Positions 1 to 9,718 of a DNA stretch of 64,000 nt are shown here, in pieces. Under the pieces are notes generated by a model. The model did not search any database. It was not told the DNA's origin and worked only from the letters and a program-made list of their open reading frames with translations. The stretch spans positions 4,296,501 to 4,360,500 of the forward strand of contig JAKSXM010000237.1 in NCBI GenBank assembly GCA_022575985.1, given 5' to 3'. The stretch is from Anagrus nilaparvatae. Taxonomy: Eukaryota > Arthropoda > Insecta > Hymenoptera > Mymaridae. Every line of letters begins with the position of its first letter. Positions within the stretch are counted from its first letter, which is position 1. Made by a program: the position numbers and the translations under genes.

Positions 1-843
1 GGGGCCCCAAAATTTCTTGATACGCTACTGATTTTTGTTGAGTACTGCGGGGCCCGCCTTTTACTATATACGGCCCTGAGGTGTATGAATTTGAAACTCG
101 TGCGCGCCTAAAGGAACCTATCTTCTACCTTTCTCTTTCTAATTTCTTATTCTTCTTTCTTCTATGTATTATTCTCCCGCTACTTTTACTTTTTGGGTCT
201 GTATAATAATGATAATAATGTTGAAAAAGCCGTTTAGAGTTTTTAACGTATATAAAGATGATATGACGCCACTTTCAATATTAATTAATTTTAGTTTATA
301 ACTTTTATTGTTTATTTAATTAATTAAACACTATTAATTAAATTTTTATTTTTACACAATTCATAAACTTTTATTTATTTAAAAAAAAATTTCACTTCAC
401 TTTTTTAAAAAAAAATTTTTCACCACGCGGTCGAATTTATTAATTAATTAATTAATTATTTATTAATTAAACAATCACAAAAAAAATTATTTAATTATTT
501 ATTTATTGCACTGGGCCCATAACCTATAGAAATTATGGGTTAATAAATAACAATAATAATTTATTTAACTAATTAACTTTATTAATTATAGCACGCGAGA
601 GAGATTATTACAATTAGAAATCAGTGAAGCGACTAAAGAGAAAGTATACGTAATAACTATATAATACATAGGGGCGGCTGTGTAGCTTTGGGACTCTTAT
701 ATCCTAAGACAATACATACATATACATTCACACATATACTATAGATATTATTTTGTATTTCCAACACATATACATAAATATTTTAAATAAATGGTTTACG
801 TATCCAAAATTATGTTATTCTTTTTTTCTAAATCTTTTTTTAG
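1..843. other. Gene-free AT-rich left edge
   Basis: This stretch holds TTAA-rich low-complexity sequence, including TTAATTAA runs near 430-470, and a short GC-rich patch at 1-60. I see no ORF with family similarity. It could be intron or upstream sequence of the small gene whose exons follow. Confidence 0.4.
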
Positions 844-967
844 AGTCTATAACCTTGGATATCTTTTGCGAATTCAATGAAAGTTGTCAATATATAGATT
901 TTGCTATTTGCGAATCGAATAAATGTGTCTGTTCTAAATCTTATATGAATAAATTCGGAAAATTCAA
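844..967 (+). CDS. Cysteine-rich exon of a small membrane protein (partial)
   Basis: An internal exon candidate, preceded by a pyrimidine-rich acceptor ending in TTTTTTTAG and followed by a GTAAGA donor. The open frame has five cysteines in an EGF/EB-module-like pattern: C-x4-C, then a spaced C, then C-V-C near the end. The next exon in phase (1078-1198) encodes a transmembrane helix, so the product would be a type I membrane or cell-surface protein with a small disulphide-rich ectodomain. The exon ends in phase 2, which matches an acceptor at 1076-1077. Upstream exons would lie left of the window. I do not recognise the family; EB-like is a resemblance only. Confidence 0.45.
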
Positions 968-1077
968 GTAAGATATTATGAAAAAATATTTTTTTTTTTT
1001 AATTAATTTTTTGTAAATTTTTTAGCTAAAATTCAAAATAAGGCTTCAAAGAATGAGATTAAAGTACAAAATTGTAG

Positions 1078-1198
1078 TCAAGAAAAAATCGTTTATTTAC
1101 TGTATACACTTATATTTTTATGTTTAGTATTAATTTGTCTTGTTTCATATTTTTTATTTTTATATTTAAAACCTAATTTCGTATACGTTAGAAATTGA
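1078..1198 (+). CDS. Last exon with transmembrane segment of the same gene
   Basis: The frame gives about 20 very hydrophobic residues rich in L, I, V, F and C, then a short tail ending at TGA (1196-1198). An AATAAA signal follows at 1202-1207, which supports a real 3' end. A stronger-looking acceptor at 1024-1025 would be out of phase with the upstream exon, whereas the weaker acceptor at 1076-1077 restores the frame. The start of this exon is therefore uncertain. Together with 844-967 it would form the C-terminus of a single-pass surface protein. Confidence 0.45.
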
Positions 1199-1201
1199 TA
1201 T

Positions 1202-1207
1202 AATAAA
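1202..1207 (+). terminator. AATAAA polyadenylation signal
   Basis: AATAAA lies four bases after the TGA that ends the transmembrane exon. A position this close to the stop is short but possible for an insect gene. Confidence 0.4.
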
Positions 1208-1370
1208 GTTTACTAAAGACTAAACATAGCCAAATCATTATTCCTACTGTTATAAAAAAAAAAAACTTTGAATAAGTAATTTAATTTTTGGTTCCTCATA
1301 GAGGAACCATTGTGATCGGTCAAAATTTTGTTTTTGATTTTTTGGTATATAAGCACGTTTTGTGACCTCA

Positions 1371-3480
1371 GGAAGCTAAAAAACCGGTTTTTAAAAAAAG
1401 TCTGTATGTGTGTATGTGTGTGTGTACGTACGTATGTAATCGCTGATATTTCACAAACATAATGGAATTAAGACCTAATTTTTTTTTCAAAAATTTTTTC
1501 ACTAAAAAAGCTCGAGGTACTTTTTTTTTTTTTTTAATTTGGATGTAATACTTCATTTATTTCCATGAAAGTACTTATATTTGAAAGTATGGTTTACACA
1601 TGATATCTCGAATCGGATACTTAATTTTCTGAAATTTTTTTTTCTAAAATTTTTTTCACAAAAAAATACAAAAGATACCAATTTTTTTTTTCGTTTTGGA
1701 CGTAGTACCTAATTTATTTCCATGGAAGTACTAGTTTTAAGAAACTTGTTTATTGTAATTTTTTGGATCTGATACTTAAGTTTTTCAAAATTTTTTTTGT
1801 CAAAATTAAAAAAAAAGAAAAATAAAAAAAACTGCAATATTTTTTTTTTTTTTGGTGTAATACCTCATTTAATTCTATGAAAGTACTAATATCTGAAAAT
1901 ATTTTAACTAGTGATATTTCAAGACCATTATCGAATTAAGACCTAATTTTCTTTTCCAAACATTATTTTATCAAAAAATCTCAAACTGCTTTTTTTTTTT
2001 TTTAATTTGGATGTAATACCTCATTTATTCCCATGAAAGTACTAGTATTTGAAAGTATGGTTTTCACATGATATCTCAAATCGGATAGTTAATTTTCTGA
2101 AAATTTTTTTCCTAAAATTTTTTTCTCAAAAAAATACAAAAAATACCAATTTTTTTTTTCTTTTTGGACGTAGTACCTAATTTATTTCCATGGAAGTACT
2201 AGTTTTAGAAATATCGTTTATTGTAATTTTTTGGACCTAATACTTAATTTTTTTTAAATTTTTTTTTCAAAATTTTTGTCGCCAAAAAATACAAAAAACC
2301 CCAAAATTTTTTTTATTTTAGGACGTAATACTTAATTTTTTCCTATGAAAGTACGAATATCTAGAATTATTGTTTGTAAAGGATTTCTCCATCTGATACA
2401 TAATTTGTCGAAATTTTTTTAAAAAAATTTTTTACATAAAATAATTAAAAAAATACCATAATTTTTTTACTTTTTGGACGTAAACCCTCTTTTTTTTCCA
2501 TGAAAGTACTGATATCTAGAAGTATCGTTTTTACTCGATATCTCGAATCTTATAATTTATTTATTGAAAATTTTTTTCACCAAAAAATACAAAAAATACC
2601 AATTTTTTTTTTCTTTATGGACGCAGTACTTAATTTATTTCTGTGGAAGTACTAGTTTTAGAAATATCATTTATAGTAATTTTTTGGACCTGATACTTAA
2701 TTTTTTCAAAATTTTTTTCTCAAAATTTTTGTCGCCAAAAAATACAAAAACCGCCAAAATTTTTTTTATTTTAGGACGCATTACTTAATTTTTTCCTATG
2801 AAACTACGAATATCTAGAATTATCGTTTGTAAAGGATTTCTCCATCTGATACATAATTTTTCGAAATTTTTTTTTTTTTAATTTTTTACATAAAATAATT
2901 AAAAAAATAGCATACTTTTTTTTCCTTTTGGACGCAGTACCTCATTTTTTTCCATGAAAGTACTAATATGTAGAATTATTTTTTTAACTGGATATCAACA
3001 ATCTGATCCCTAATTTTTTTTTTAAATTTTCTTTTAAAATTTTTTACATAAAAAAATTAGTAAAAAACAATAATTTAACAATTTTTTTTATTTTAGGACG
3101 TAATACTTAATTTCTTCCTATAAAAGTACGAATATCTAGAATTATCGTTTTTAAAGGATCTCTCCATCTGATAAGTAATTTTTCGAATTTTTTTTTTTCA
3201 AAATTTTTTACATTAAAAAGTTAAAAAAATATTATCTTTTTATTGATGTAGTGCCAATTTTATTTCTCTGAAAGTATTAATACCTGGAATTATGAGTTTT
3301 GAAAATTTTTTGGGTATCAGGGGAAAGTTTATCCACTTTCTGTTTATCCACTTCAGAGCATTATATACGCATGCGTCCCCTTTAAAAAAAATATGAAATA
3401 GTTCATTTTTATTTTTCAAAAATCGTGTAAAAAAATACCTAATTTCATGGCCTTTGGGTAACATTCGTTGTCGAGAAAAA
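1371..3480 (+). repeat. Tandem satellite array, about 155-bp spacing
   Basis: The marker CATGRAAGTAC recurs near 1564, 1721, 1881, 2030, 2190, 2341, 2500, 2641, 2795, 2952, 3118 and 3263, so about twelve degenerate copies. Each unit also contains a GGACGTAATACYT block and long A/T runs. Alternate units resemble each other most closely, suggesting a higher-order dimer. The array begins next to an AAAACCGGTTTTT block and a (TG)n microsatellite at about 1400-1440. The same family appears inverted at 63.1-64.0 kb, and copies lie near 23.95 and 57.1 kb. Small ORFs here are products of the repeat. Confidence 0.8.
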
Positions 3481-4431
3481 TTTTATAATAATAACATCGA
3501 CTCATAGAATAAACATTGCATATAAATGCAAAAACGTATAAAACTAAAAATTAGGAAACTATTTTATTTTTTTCCAAAAACTAACAATTTCTCAAATTAC
3601 TCACACGTTAATTTCATTTTTTTTATATTTTTTGACAACTACTAGTTAAAAAAAAAATAATGATTTTTTATAATACTGAATTCATCGTCGATGATTGAAA
3701 ATGCACTAATGAATATGTTTTAATAAAATTATGCATTTGACGAAAAAGTGTCAAATATAAAAATAAGCTTATTGATTTTGTATCTTATTTCAAAAAGAGC
3801 ATTATCATTAAAGCGATAGTATGTCCATTATTTATAGATTTTTTATGAATTTTAAAGAAATATTTTTAACTACATTGAGCATTTCATGTTTAGATACGAA
3901 AAATATCCCACATTAATAAAAAAGTCATTATTGTCAAAGCTTTACTTAAAAATATATTGAGCTGAAAATTCTTAAGAAGCGTGGGATTAATACCTCACCC
4001 TTTTTCTCAAGGGTTTGTCATCTTTGGGCCTTACTCCCACAAAAATTAACTCCTACTTTTTTAAAAAATTATATAAAGGTCGCGGACATTTCGATCATTG
4101 ACAGCAATTGCTCAAGATCTGCTAAGGTGCAAACTCTCGAGCATATATCGGCTAAAAGTTTTTTACATTACTTGTATTTGAAAAAATTGTATAAAAATAT
4201 TTATTTTAAAAATTTTTACATAAACATTTTAAAAAATATTAATATTGTACTCAAGAATACACTTCTGATTGGGATACTTTGAGCTTCATAGAAATTACTG
4301 AGCTCATTGCGAATTGCAACGTTGTTGACTTATTCATTTAAAAAAATGCATATTATAAGGTAATTTTTATTTTTTTTAAAAAACATTAAAAATTTTTAAA
4401 ATCAATTTTTTTTTAAATTAATAATACTGAA
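3481..4431. other. Left flank of the Polinton; no gene seen
   Basis: AT-rich DNA without coding signal. A TATATAAAG box at about 4070-4078, followed by less AT-rich sequence, could be the promoter for the plus-strand gene at 4432. I looked for terminal inverted repeats against the 18.1-18.4 kb flank and found none, so the left end of the element is not fixed. Confidence 0.35.
4072..4077 (+). promoter_or_regulatory. Candidate TATA box upstream of the 206-aa gene
   Basis: TATAAA followed after about 30 bases by a TCATTGACAG stretch that could hold the start of transcription. The ATG of the next gene lies about 355 bp downstream. Position and sequence only; no other support. Confidence 0.3.
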
Positions 4432-5052
4432 ATGTTTTTCAGAGTCTTGGATCGCACATATCAAATAAGTTCATGCTGCAACAAAATTGTTGGGATCTGC
4501 GTATCTGAAAACCCCGCTGTACAAATTGCCTTAAGAAACTCAAAAGGATATGAAATTATTTTTGAGGAAAGCGCATGGACAGCTTTTTTAACAAATGTTA
4601 GAATTATTGATTTTTTTTGCAAAAATTATTCTGATATACCTGAAATCAATCTTGCGGGCTCCGAAATAAAAGTAAAATTTATACGTGTCGGTGAACACCC
4701 AGCATTATGCTTTGAAAAAAATCAGCAAAAGGTTACAATCTTAGCATCATCGTATTATATTCTTATATACTTGAGTCATGCCGTAAATTTAATATACGAT
4801 AGATGTAAAAATCATACGCAAGATGTTAAGAATAAAGTTTTTGAATTCATTAATTTAATAGATGCGAGGGATAATAAATTTTCAGCATACAATAAAATTA
4901 TTAATTCTGAAAAATTTAAGCGAAATTTGCTGGACTACGATATTGCTGGATCATGCCTGAGTTTTATAATCGAATACAAGATAAATCTTGAACAAAAAGC
5001 TTTCGAGCAGAAAAATATGGCAAATCAGTACTCAAACTTTATTTTTAAATAA
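4432..5052 (+). CDS. Polinton-associated protein of unknown function, 206 aa
   Basis: An intact ORF at the left end of the element, transcribed towards the capsid genes. The protein is a mix of alpha and beta with a central hydrophobic stretch (about residues 100-120, ILASSYYILIYLSHAV), no signal peptide and scattered cysteines near the start. From memory, proteins of this size and position recur in arthropod Polintons and adintoviruses without a known role; the similarity I recall is weak. The ATG at 4432 is the first in frame, but it overlaps a TTTTTCAG motif that could be a splice acceptor, so an upstream exon is possible. An AATAAA overlaps the stop region. It is one of the few undamaged frames of the element. 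Confidence 0.6.
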   Translation: MFFRVLDRTYQISSCCNKIVGICVSENPAVQIALRNSKGYEIIFEESAWTAFLTNVRIIDFFCKNYSDIPEINLAGSEIKVKFIRVGEHPALCFEKNQQKVTILASSYYILIYLSHAVNLIYDRCKNHTQDVKNKVFEFINLIDARDNKFSAYNKIINSEKFKRNLLDYDIAGSCLSFIIEYKINLEQKAFEQKNMANQYSNFIFK

Positions 5053-5068
5053 ATTTTCTTTAAAAATC

Positions 5069-5135
5069 ATGTATTCATTTTTCTTATATCCAATTATATA
5101 TGTATTCATTTTTCTTATATGCAATTATATATGTA
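5069..5135. repeat. Short tandem duplication between convergent genes
   Basis: The motif ATGTATTCATTTTTCTTATAT occurs twice about 31 bp apart in the gap between the convergent ORFs ending at 5052 and 5219. An AATAAA follows at about 5144. The gap probably holds both poly(A) sites. Confidence 0.5.
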
Positions 5136-5218
5136 TAATCTTAAAATAAAGGAAAATTTTTATGTAAGGTTTAATAAATGAAAACAATGTGTTTATCTTT
5201 TTAAAAAAAAAAATGCAT

Positions 5219-5695
5219 TTATTTATTTCTCAAAATTTGTAGCATTCTTTTTCTCATGAAAAAAACATTTTGAAGTGAACATACATCCCCACCTCTTTTT
5301 CCATGATAAATACAACGCAGCCCATGAATATTTTTTTCTTTTATTTTATACTGTATATTCAAGTCTTCGATATTTATAGCGTTAAAACCACGTTTCCTTA
5401 ACCAATCCTGCTTTTCTCGTCCTTTTACATAAATTTCCTTTGCATTTTCCAACGAAAGCATCAATATTCTTGATAGCTGGTAGTAATGTACAAATCCATC
5501 GTTCCATGCTAACATATGGTAGTTTAATTTTAACCATCTTGCTTGCTTTTGCTCTTTCAGGGACAATTTTGATTTTTCAAAAGGGGGCTTAAATATGTAA
5601 TGATTTAACCCGAATAGAGAATTTAAAATTGCCAGTTCTTTTAATATGTAATCCTTCCCGTATCTAAAATATTGAAAATCTACGTAGAATGCCAT
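5219..5695 (-). CDS. Conserved small Polinton accessory protein, 158 aa
   Basis: An intact frame. The N-terminus reads AFYVDFQYF, followed by a run on elements such as KELAIL, then a W-x-x-Y-H block (LKLNYHMLAW) and the motif EIYVKGREKQDWL near the middle, with IEDL and a C-terminal cysteine/histidine cluster (CIYHGKR...C). From memory, short proteins with a YVKG-x-K-x-x-WL core are common next to capsid genes in insect Polinton-like elements. Their function is not established; the N-terminal D/F strand and the order of motifs recall a DnaQ-type exonuclease fold, but I would not assign it. It lies directly downstream of the major capsid gene on the same strand, with a 25-bp gap. Confidence 0.65.
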   Translation of the reverse strand: MAFYVDFQYFRYGKDYILKELAILNSLFGLNHYIFKPPFEKSKLSLKEQKQARWLKLNYHMLAWNDGFVHYYQLSRILMLSLENAKEIYVKGREKQDWLRKRGFNAINIEDLNIQYKIKEKNIHGLRCIYHGKRGGDVCSLQNVFFMRKRMLQILRNK

Positions 5696-5720
5696 TTAAA
5701 AAAATAGCTTACATCTGTTT

Positions 5721-6896
5721 CTAAATAAGGTTATTAAAGGGACTATAATTTATAATGCGCTCGTGAATTAATAGGCAACAGGCAGTCGTTTTTTCAGCTA
5801 TTTGCTCCTTAAATTCAAATTCCAATCTTATATCATAAGCTGAGACCTTAATTGAAGGATCGCTATTAGAACAGTCAAAAACTATTAACGGTGCCAGATC
5901 TTTGTACTCGCTCATAGATAATTTTTGCTTTCCAGAATCACCGTAGTAGGCGTTTTGAAAAGAGCTAAAAAGATTGTAGGCTGTTGAAAACTTATTTCTT
6001 GCAAAATCAAGATCCAAGTTTTCAGCTGGATATCTTTGAGAATTTAAAAATAACCGAGCATTTCCAAGATTAGCATGATCATAAATGCTAGTGTCTTTTT
6101 TTACATTTTCTCGTCTATTTTGCTGGAATCCTACTATTACAAACAGAGGCCTGTCAGCAGGGGCCGCACAAGTTACTTGCCAATTCACTGTATCGGACAC
6201 CGGAATATTCAGGTATTCCAAATAGTCCCAGCTCCTAAAATAGACTGGAACCTTTCACCCAGATTCCAATATTTTTAATAATTTTAATTTGTAAATATCC
6301 TTGACATCTACATGTACCATTTTCCACGCCATCTTTAAAATTTCGATATTTATGTCCTCGCATAGAACTCCACCAACAGCAGCAACATGCAAAAAGCAAT
6401 TTTTATCTGTACGGCTTCTTACAAATACAAACTCCAGTCTGCTGAAAATCATTTTTTTTTATAATCTTGAAAATAGCCCATTAAATATTTTAAAGGGAGG
6501 CAGTAGCTTATCTGGATTTTTATGGATCCCATTTCACTCAACAAAGCGTCATCGCCATATTGTTGAGAAACATATTGTTTCATGGTTATGGCATTGTTAG
6601 GCGATTTTACTTGATCGACAACAAAGCCATTTGCCTCCAGTCTTATTTCGCTAAATAAAAAGAGCAAAAAATTTTTCGTTAAAGTTACTTGCTCAACAGT
6701 AGCTGGAGTTATTTCGCTGAGTTTTCCCTCTATGTACAAAACCGGAATATGCGGAAACAAAAAATTAGATTGGTTTTGGACGGGAATTCTAATCTCGTCC
6801 ATTTTTTGAAAATTTGAATTATATGGTAGGTAACTATGGGTGATTGAATTTGATGATTGAATCATCTCTTGGCACAGCGCTGAGCACATCTAACAT
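5721..6896 (-). pseudogene. Major capsid protein (double jelly-roll), broken
   Basis: Three frames together cover an arthropod Polinton major capsid protein of about 390 codons. The likely start is the ATG at 6894-6896 (MLDVLSAV). Recognisable blocks: DEIRIPVQ, LYIEGKL and FLFSEIRLEANG in the N-terminal half; KMAWKMVHVDVKD and YKLKLLK in the middle; FVIVGFQQNRREN, ARLFLNSQRYP and LIVFDCS in the C-terminal half. Breaks: a frameshift near 6845, a frameshift in the T8 run near 6454-6461 and an in-frame TGA at 6255-6257. The protein would form the hexon-like shell of the particle. Its neighbours (minor capsid upstream, accessory protein downstream) fit a capsid cluster. A homopolymer shift could be a sequencing error, but the TGA and the second shift indicate decay. 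Confidence 0.85.
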
Positions 6897-7047
6897 TGAA
6901 GACATTTTTATTAATTTTAAAACCCAAAGATTTCAAGTAATTAGCGTTTTCGAGAGGCAAAGTTTTTGACTTAGAAGTGACCGCTTCTCTTGCCGCCAAC
7001 TCAATGACGGGATCCCGAATCACCGCGGGGTTAAATATTATAGGCAT
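6862..7047 (-). CDS. Small conserved ORF between the capsid genes
   Basis: A 61-aa frame beginning MPIIFNPAV, with the motif LENANYLKSLGF in the second half. From memory, short proteins with an L-x-x-x-N-x-x-(F/Y)-L-x-S-x-G-(F/L) motif are common beside capsid genes in insect Polinton-like elements. The start overlaps the end of the minor capsid ORF by 10 bp and its end overlaps the probable start of the major capsid frame, a tight polycistronic-like packing. Its role is unknown; a capsid-associated peptide is a guess. Confidence 0.5.
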   Translation of the reverse strand: MPIIFNPAVIRDPVIELAAREAVTSKSKTLPLENANYLKSLGFKINKNVFNVRCAQRCAKR

Positions 7048-7589
7048 TTTCTGAAATGTAGCAAGACAATCGTAGTCTCTTTTCTCAAATCCACTAATTT
7101 ATTATTTTGATCACAGAGTCTAATTGTTCTGGTCGATGATGAGTGATAAATTACGTGAGACGGATTTTCGATAATTTTGTACCCAGGGGGAACATCCGGA
7201 AAAAATTCGTACAACGTATGCGTCGGCTTCCCATTTGAAAATGAGCCAGAAACTATATTGCACTCCAATCTAATTGATTCAACCTGCAAAATGCTGACGA
7301 GATTTTCAGACTCGTGTTTCGTGAACGCGTCGAGTTTTACCGGATTAAAGCCTAAAAGCGGGCCAATACTGCGCTCTTGACTGAAATCAATTTTGTATCT
7401 TGAAAAAACCTCTGTTTTTATCGTTTGCCTATTACCTCTAAGATAAATTGGCTGTTCGCGCAATTCTTTTGGAGCCGTTTCTGGAAGTTGATTTTTTTCA
7501 TGATCATTTTTCATTTCTCGGACTAGAAACTCTTCCAAGTCCTCTAGCTCATATACTCCAACGGGAAATTCAATTTTTTTATCCATCAT
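7038..7589 (-). CDS. Minor capsid (penton-like) protein, 183 aa
   Basis: An intact ORF. It begins with KIEFPVGVYELEDLEEFL, continues with IYLRGNRQTIKTEV, then FSQERSIGPLLGF and IRLECNIVSGSFSNGKPTHT, and ends with PPGYKIIENP and a final beta-strand. These blocks match the family I know as the arthropod Polinton minor capsid protein, a single jelly roll expected at capsid vertices. Its position just upstream of the major capsid gene on the same strand is typical. The ATG at 7587-7589 follows a non-coding gap and is a reasonable start. The final residues read HFRKCL, slightly longer than the pattern I recall, so the C-terminus may be altered. Confidence 0.8.
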   Translation of the reverse strand: MMDKKIEFPVGVYELEDLEEFLVREMKNDHEKNQLPETAPKELREQPIYLRGNRQTIKTEVFSRYKIDFSQERSIGPLLGFNPVKLDAFTKHESENLVSILQVESIRLECNIVSGSFSNGKPTHTLYEFFPDVPPGYKIIENPSHVIYHSSSTRTIRLCDQNNKLVDLRKETTIVLLHFRKCL

Positions 7590-7768
7590 ACCAAAATATA
7601 TTATTATTTTTTTTCACGTTTGCTATTGAGATGGACAAATTTATAAGAGCAACTTCATAATCATGCTCTAAAAGAATAGGCGGAAAAAATTCAGACTCAA
7701 TATCGAGTTATTGCTAACCAGTTGCAGCGTAAAACTCATGATTATAAATGAATGATTTTTCGCGTAGT

Positions 7769-8795
7769 TTAAGCTTTTAAAGATTTCAAAAACTGTATAC
7801 ACAATTGCCCGCAATTACTAGAATCATAGTCTTGAAATTGATGCCTATTGTAAATAATATTAGCTTTTGGACCAACGTAATTCACAAATTTTTTTGGTGG
7901 CGGTACCCCACCGAATGAATCGTAATATTTTACTAAGTTCCCGAGTTTTTGATAACAAGTCCAATGTGAACCTGGCTTATAGCTAGGGTGTAAATTAAGT
8001 ATACCGGATTCATTTTTATACGGGACAAAAGGCAGCTGGTCAACCATATATATCCCTCTAAAATATTTTATACCTTTTGCCATTAACGCTAATTGCTCGC
8101 CCGTAGTTGGTCCATTTACTGTAAAAAATATTTGTTTTTTTACGTTTTTTAGATTTTTTTTTTTCAATCCTGAACCTAATTTTCTTTTCTTTTTACGAAT
8201 TCCTTTGCCAGTTTTCTTGTATGGCCTCAAATACAGTCCGCTACCCTTTGCAATCTCTTCCTGCCTGTTTTTCAGAGCTTTGCTGGCTTTCACAAAATCG
8301 TGAATGTATCGAATTGCCGCTGCCCCAGCACTTATTGCGGACAAAGCAGGCAAAAAGAATCCGCGACCTCGCTTCTTCTTCGGCATTTTTCTTTTTGATC
8401 CTAATCCAGCACCCAACCGCCTTTTTATGGACATACTCCCCAAATCAGCTGCAGCGCCAATTCATTCGCCAACACCAGCGTCTTTTGAAAAAATCCGTGA
8501 TTTCGCTTTTTTTGCTAAGATTTTATCTGCAACGTGGCGATTATTCAAGTCGGAATGTTGATCGTACGCGATGTCGTGTTCTTTGCATGCTTCGTCTAAA
8601 GGGTTAATACCAGTGTCCCCTCTGCTTAATCTCAAATTTAATCGCGTGTCAGGGCCACAGTACCTAGCCAAAAAAACAATAAATTATAGCATTATAAAAT
8701 AATTTTTTTTGTAACTAACCTGTATCCTAAGAAATGAAACTCAAAAGGCAATTTATTAATCAGCGTATTAAGTAAGCCTCGACCGGTTTTTCTAC
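7769..8795 (-). pseudogene. PLA2-core-cysteine protease fusion, one in-frame stop, one intron
   Basis: Read from high to low coordinates. Exon A (8720-8795) encodes a basic stretch followed by LINKLPFEFHFLGYR; a 56-bp GT-AG intron (8664-8719) follows in matching phase. Exon B starts YCGPDTRL and has the PLA2 active-site motif DEACKEHDIAYD, as in parvovirus VP1. After an in-frame TGA (8462-8464) the same frame continues into a very basic, alanine-rich core-like segment, a GLYLRPYKK motif, then an adenain-type protease with SHWTCY, YYDSFGG and NCGQLC, which supply His, Asp and Cys. The stop falls where related proteins read straight through, so I infer one ancestral protein. It would mature the capsid and help membrane crossing. 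The start codon is not resolved; upstream exons are possible. Confidence 0.8.
8664..8719 (-). other. 56-bp intron within the PLA2 domain gene
   Basis: The donor GTTAGT and acceptor TTTTTTTGGCTAG bracket 56 bp. Joining the flanking exons keeps the frame through the glycine-tyrosine-arginine-tyrosine-cysteine stretch that opens the PLA2 fold. The length is near the minimum for insect introns. Confidence 0.7.
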
Positions 8796-9055
8796 CTGAA
8801 ATAGAATCTTTATTAAACAAAACTGGTCAAGATCTGTAAATAAACTAAATTAAATAACAACAAAACGTAAATATATATGTAAAAATCTGTGAAAAAAATA
8901 TATATGTAAAAGTCTGCAAAAATATATAAAAAAAGCTCACTGAATCGGCAATCTTTAGTTTAACATCATATTTTAATATAAAGGTTGAATTACTGGAACC
9001 CTGTATAAACATTATTAATTTTGAAGATAAAAATCTAGGATCGCGTAGATCTTAA
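8796..9055. promoter_or_regulatory. Divergent intergenic region at the middle of the element
   Basis: About 260 bp between the minus-strand capsid cluster and the plus-strand ATPase cluster. It is rich in ATATAT and AAATAAA, with two copies of an ATATATGTAAAA(A/G)TCTG motif near 8871-8918. The layout implies a bidirectional promoter, but no decisive box can be named. The open frame of the PLA2 gene extends a little into it. Confidence 0.4.
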
Positions 9056-9667
9056 CACGGTATAAGATGGCCAAATAATATTCGTGCAATAATAGTTGGT
9101 TGTTCTGGCAGTGGCAAGACAACGGTTCTGATAAGGGTACTGTTTGATGAGTATGGGCCTAGATTCAAAAACTTGTATGCATACTCAAAATCTTTGTTTC
9201 AAGATAAATTTGAGTACGCGAAACTGGTTTTTTCGGGAATTAAAGAAATTGGTTATTACACTTTTTCTGACAAAACAAAAGTTATTTTGCCATCCCAAGC
9301 TAAGCCACACAGTATCATGATTTTTGACGATCTTACCCCTGAAGATATAGAAATAATAAAACAATACTTTAAAATGGGGAGACATTTTGATTTGGATACA
9401 TTTTATCTTTGTCAAAGTTACACGAGCTCGCCAAAAAATGGTATTCGAGATAATGCAAATTTTTTAATAATTTTTCAACAGGATGAGTTGAGCTTACTAA
9501 ATATTTACAAAAACCACGTTATCGGAGACATGAATTTTAAAAAATTTATCGAAATTTGTAGCGAATGCTGGCAAAATGATGCGTTTGGTTTTTTAGTTAT
9601 TGACAAACAAGCGGATATAAATTCAGGGAGGTATAGACTAGGCTTTAACCATAATATTATTTTGTAA
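9056..9667 (+). CDS. DNA packaging ATPase (FtsK/HerA, A32-like)
   Basis: The frame opens after a TAA at 9053-9055 and runs to 9667. It contains the Walker A motif GCSGSGKT near the start and a Walker B motif IMIFDDL about 65 residues later, followed by a FDLDTFYLCQSY block typical of the sensor region of these ATPases. About 200 residues fit the family. No ATG occurs before the Walker A motif in this frame, so the true start is lost, uses a non-ATG codon or lies in an upstream exon. It would pump the element's DNA into capsids. First gene of a plus-strand cluster with the DUF8207-like, coiled-coil and integrase genes. The core appears undamaged. Confidence 0.85.
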   Translation, partial: HGIRWPNNIRAIIVGCSGSGKTTVLIRVLFDEYGPRFKNLYAYSKSLFQDKFEYAKLVFSGIKEIGYYTFSDKTKVILPSQAKPHSIMIFDDLTPEDIEIIKQYFKMGRHFDLDTFYLCQSYTSSPKNGIRDNANFLIIFQQDELSLLNIYKNHVIGDMNFKKFIEICSECWQNDAFGFLVIDKQADINSGRYRLGFNHNIIL

Positions 9668-9718
9668 AAACATGCAGTTTGCTTTCAGATGTCAAGGTAT
9701 TAACACATCTAAAAAAAA

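Noticed and set aside
1368..3464. Several ORFs of 60-75 codons on both strands (1368-1556, 2564-2788, 3240-3464)
   Set aside because: They fall entirely within the A/T-rich tandem array and translate to K/F/N-rich strings that change with each repeat unit.
8221..8607. Plus-strand ORFs over the PLA2-core region
   Set aside because: Antisense shadows of the minus-strand fusion gene; no family similarity.
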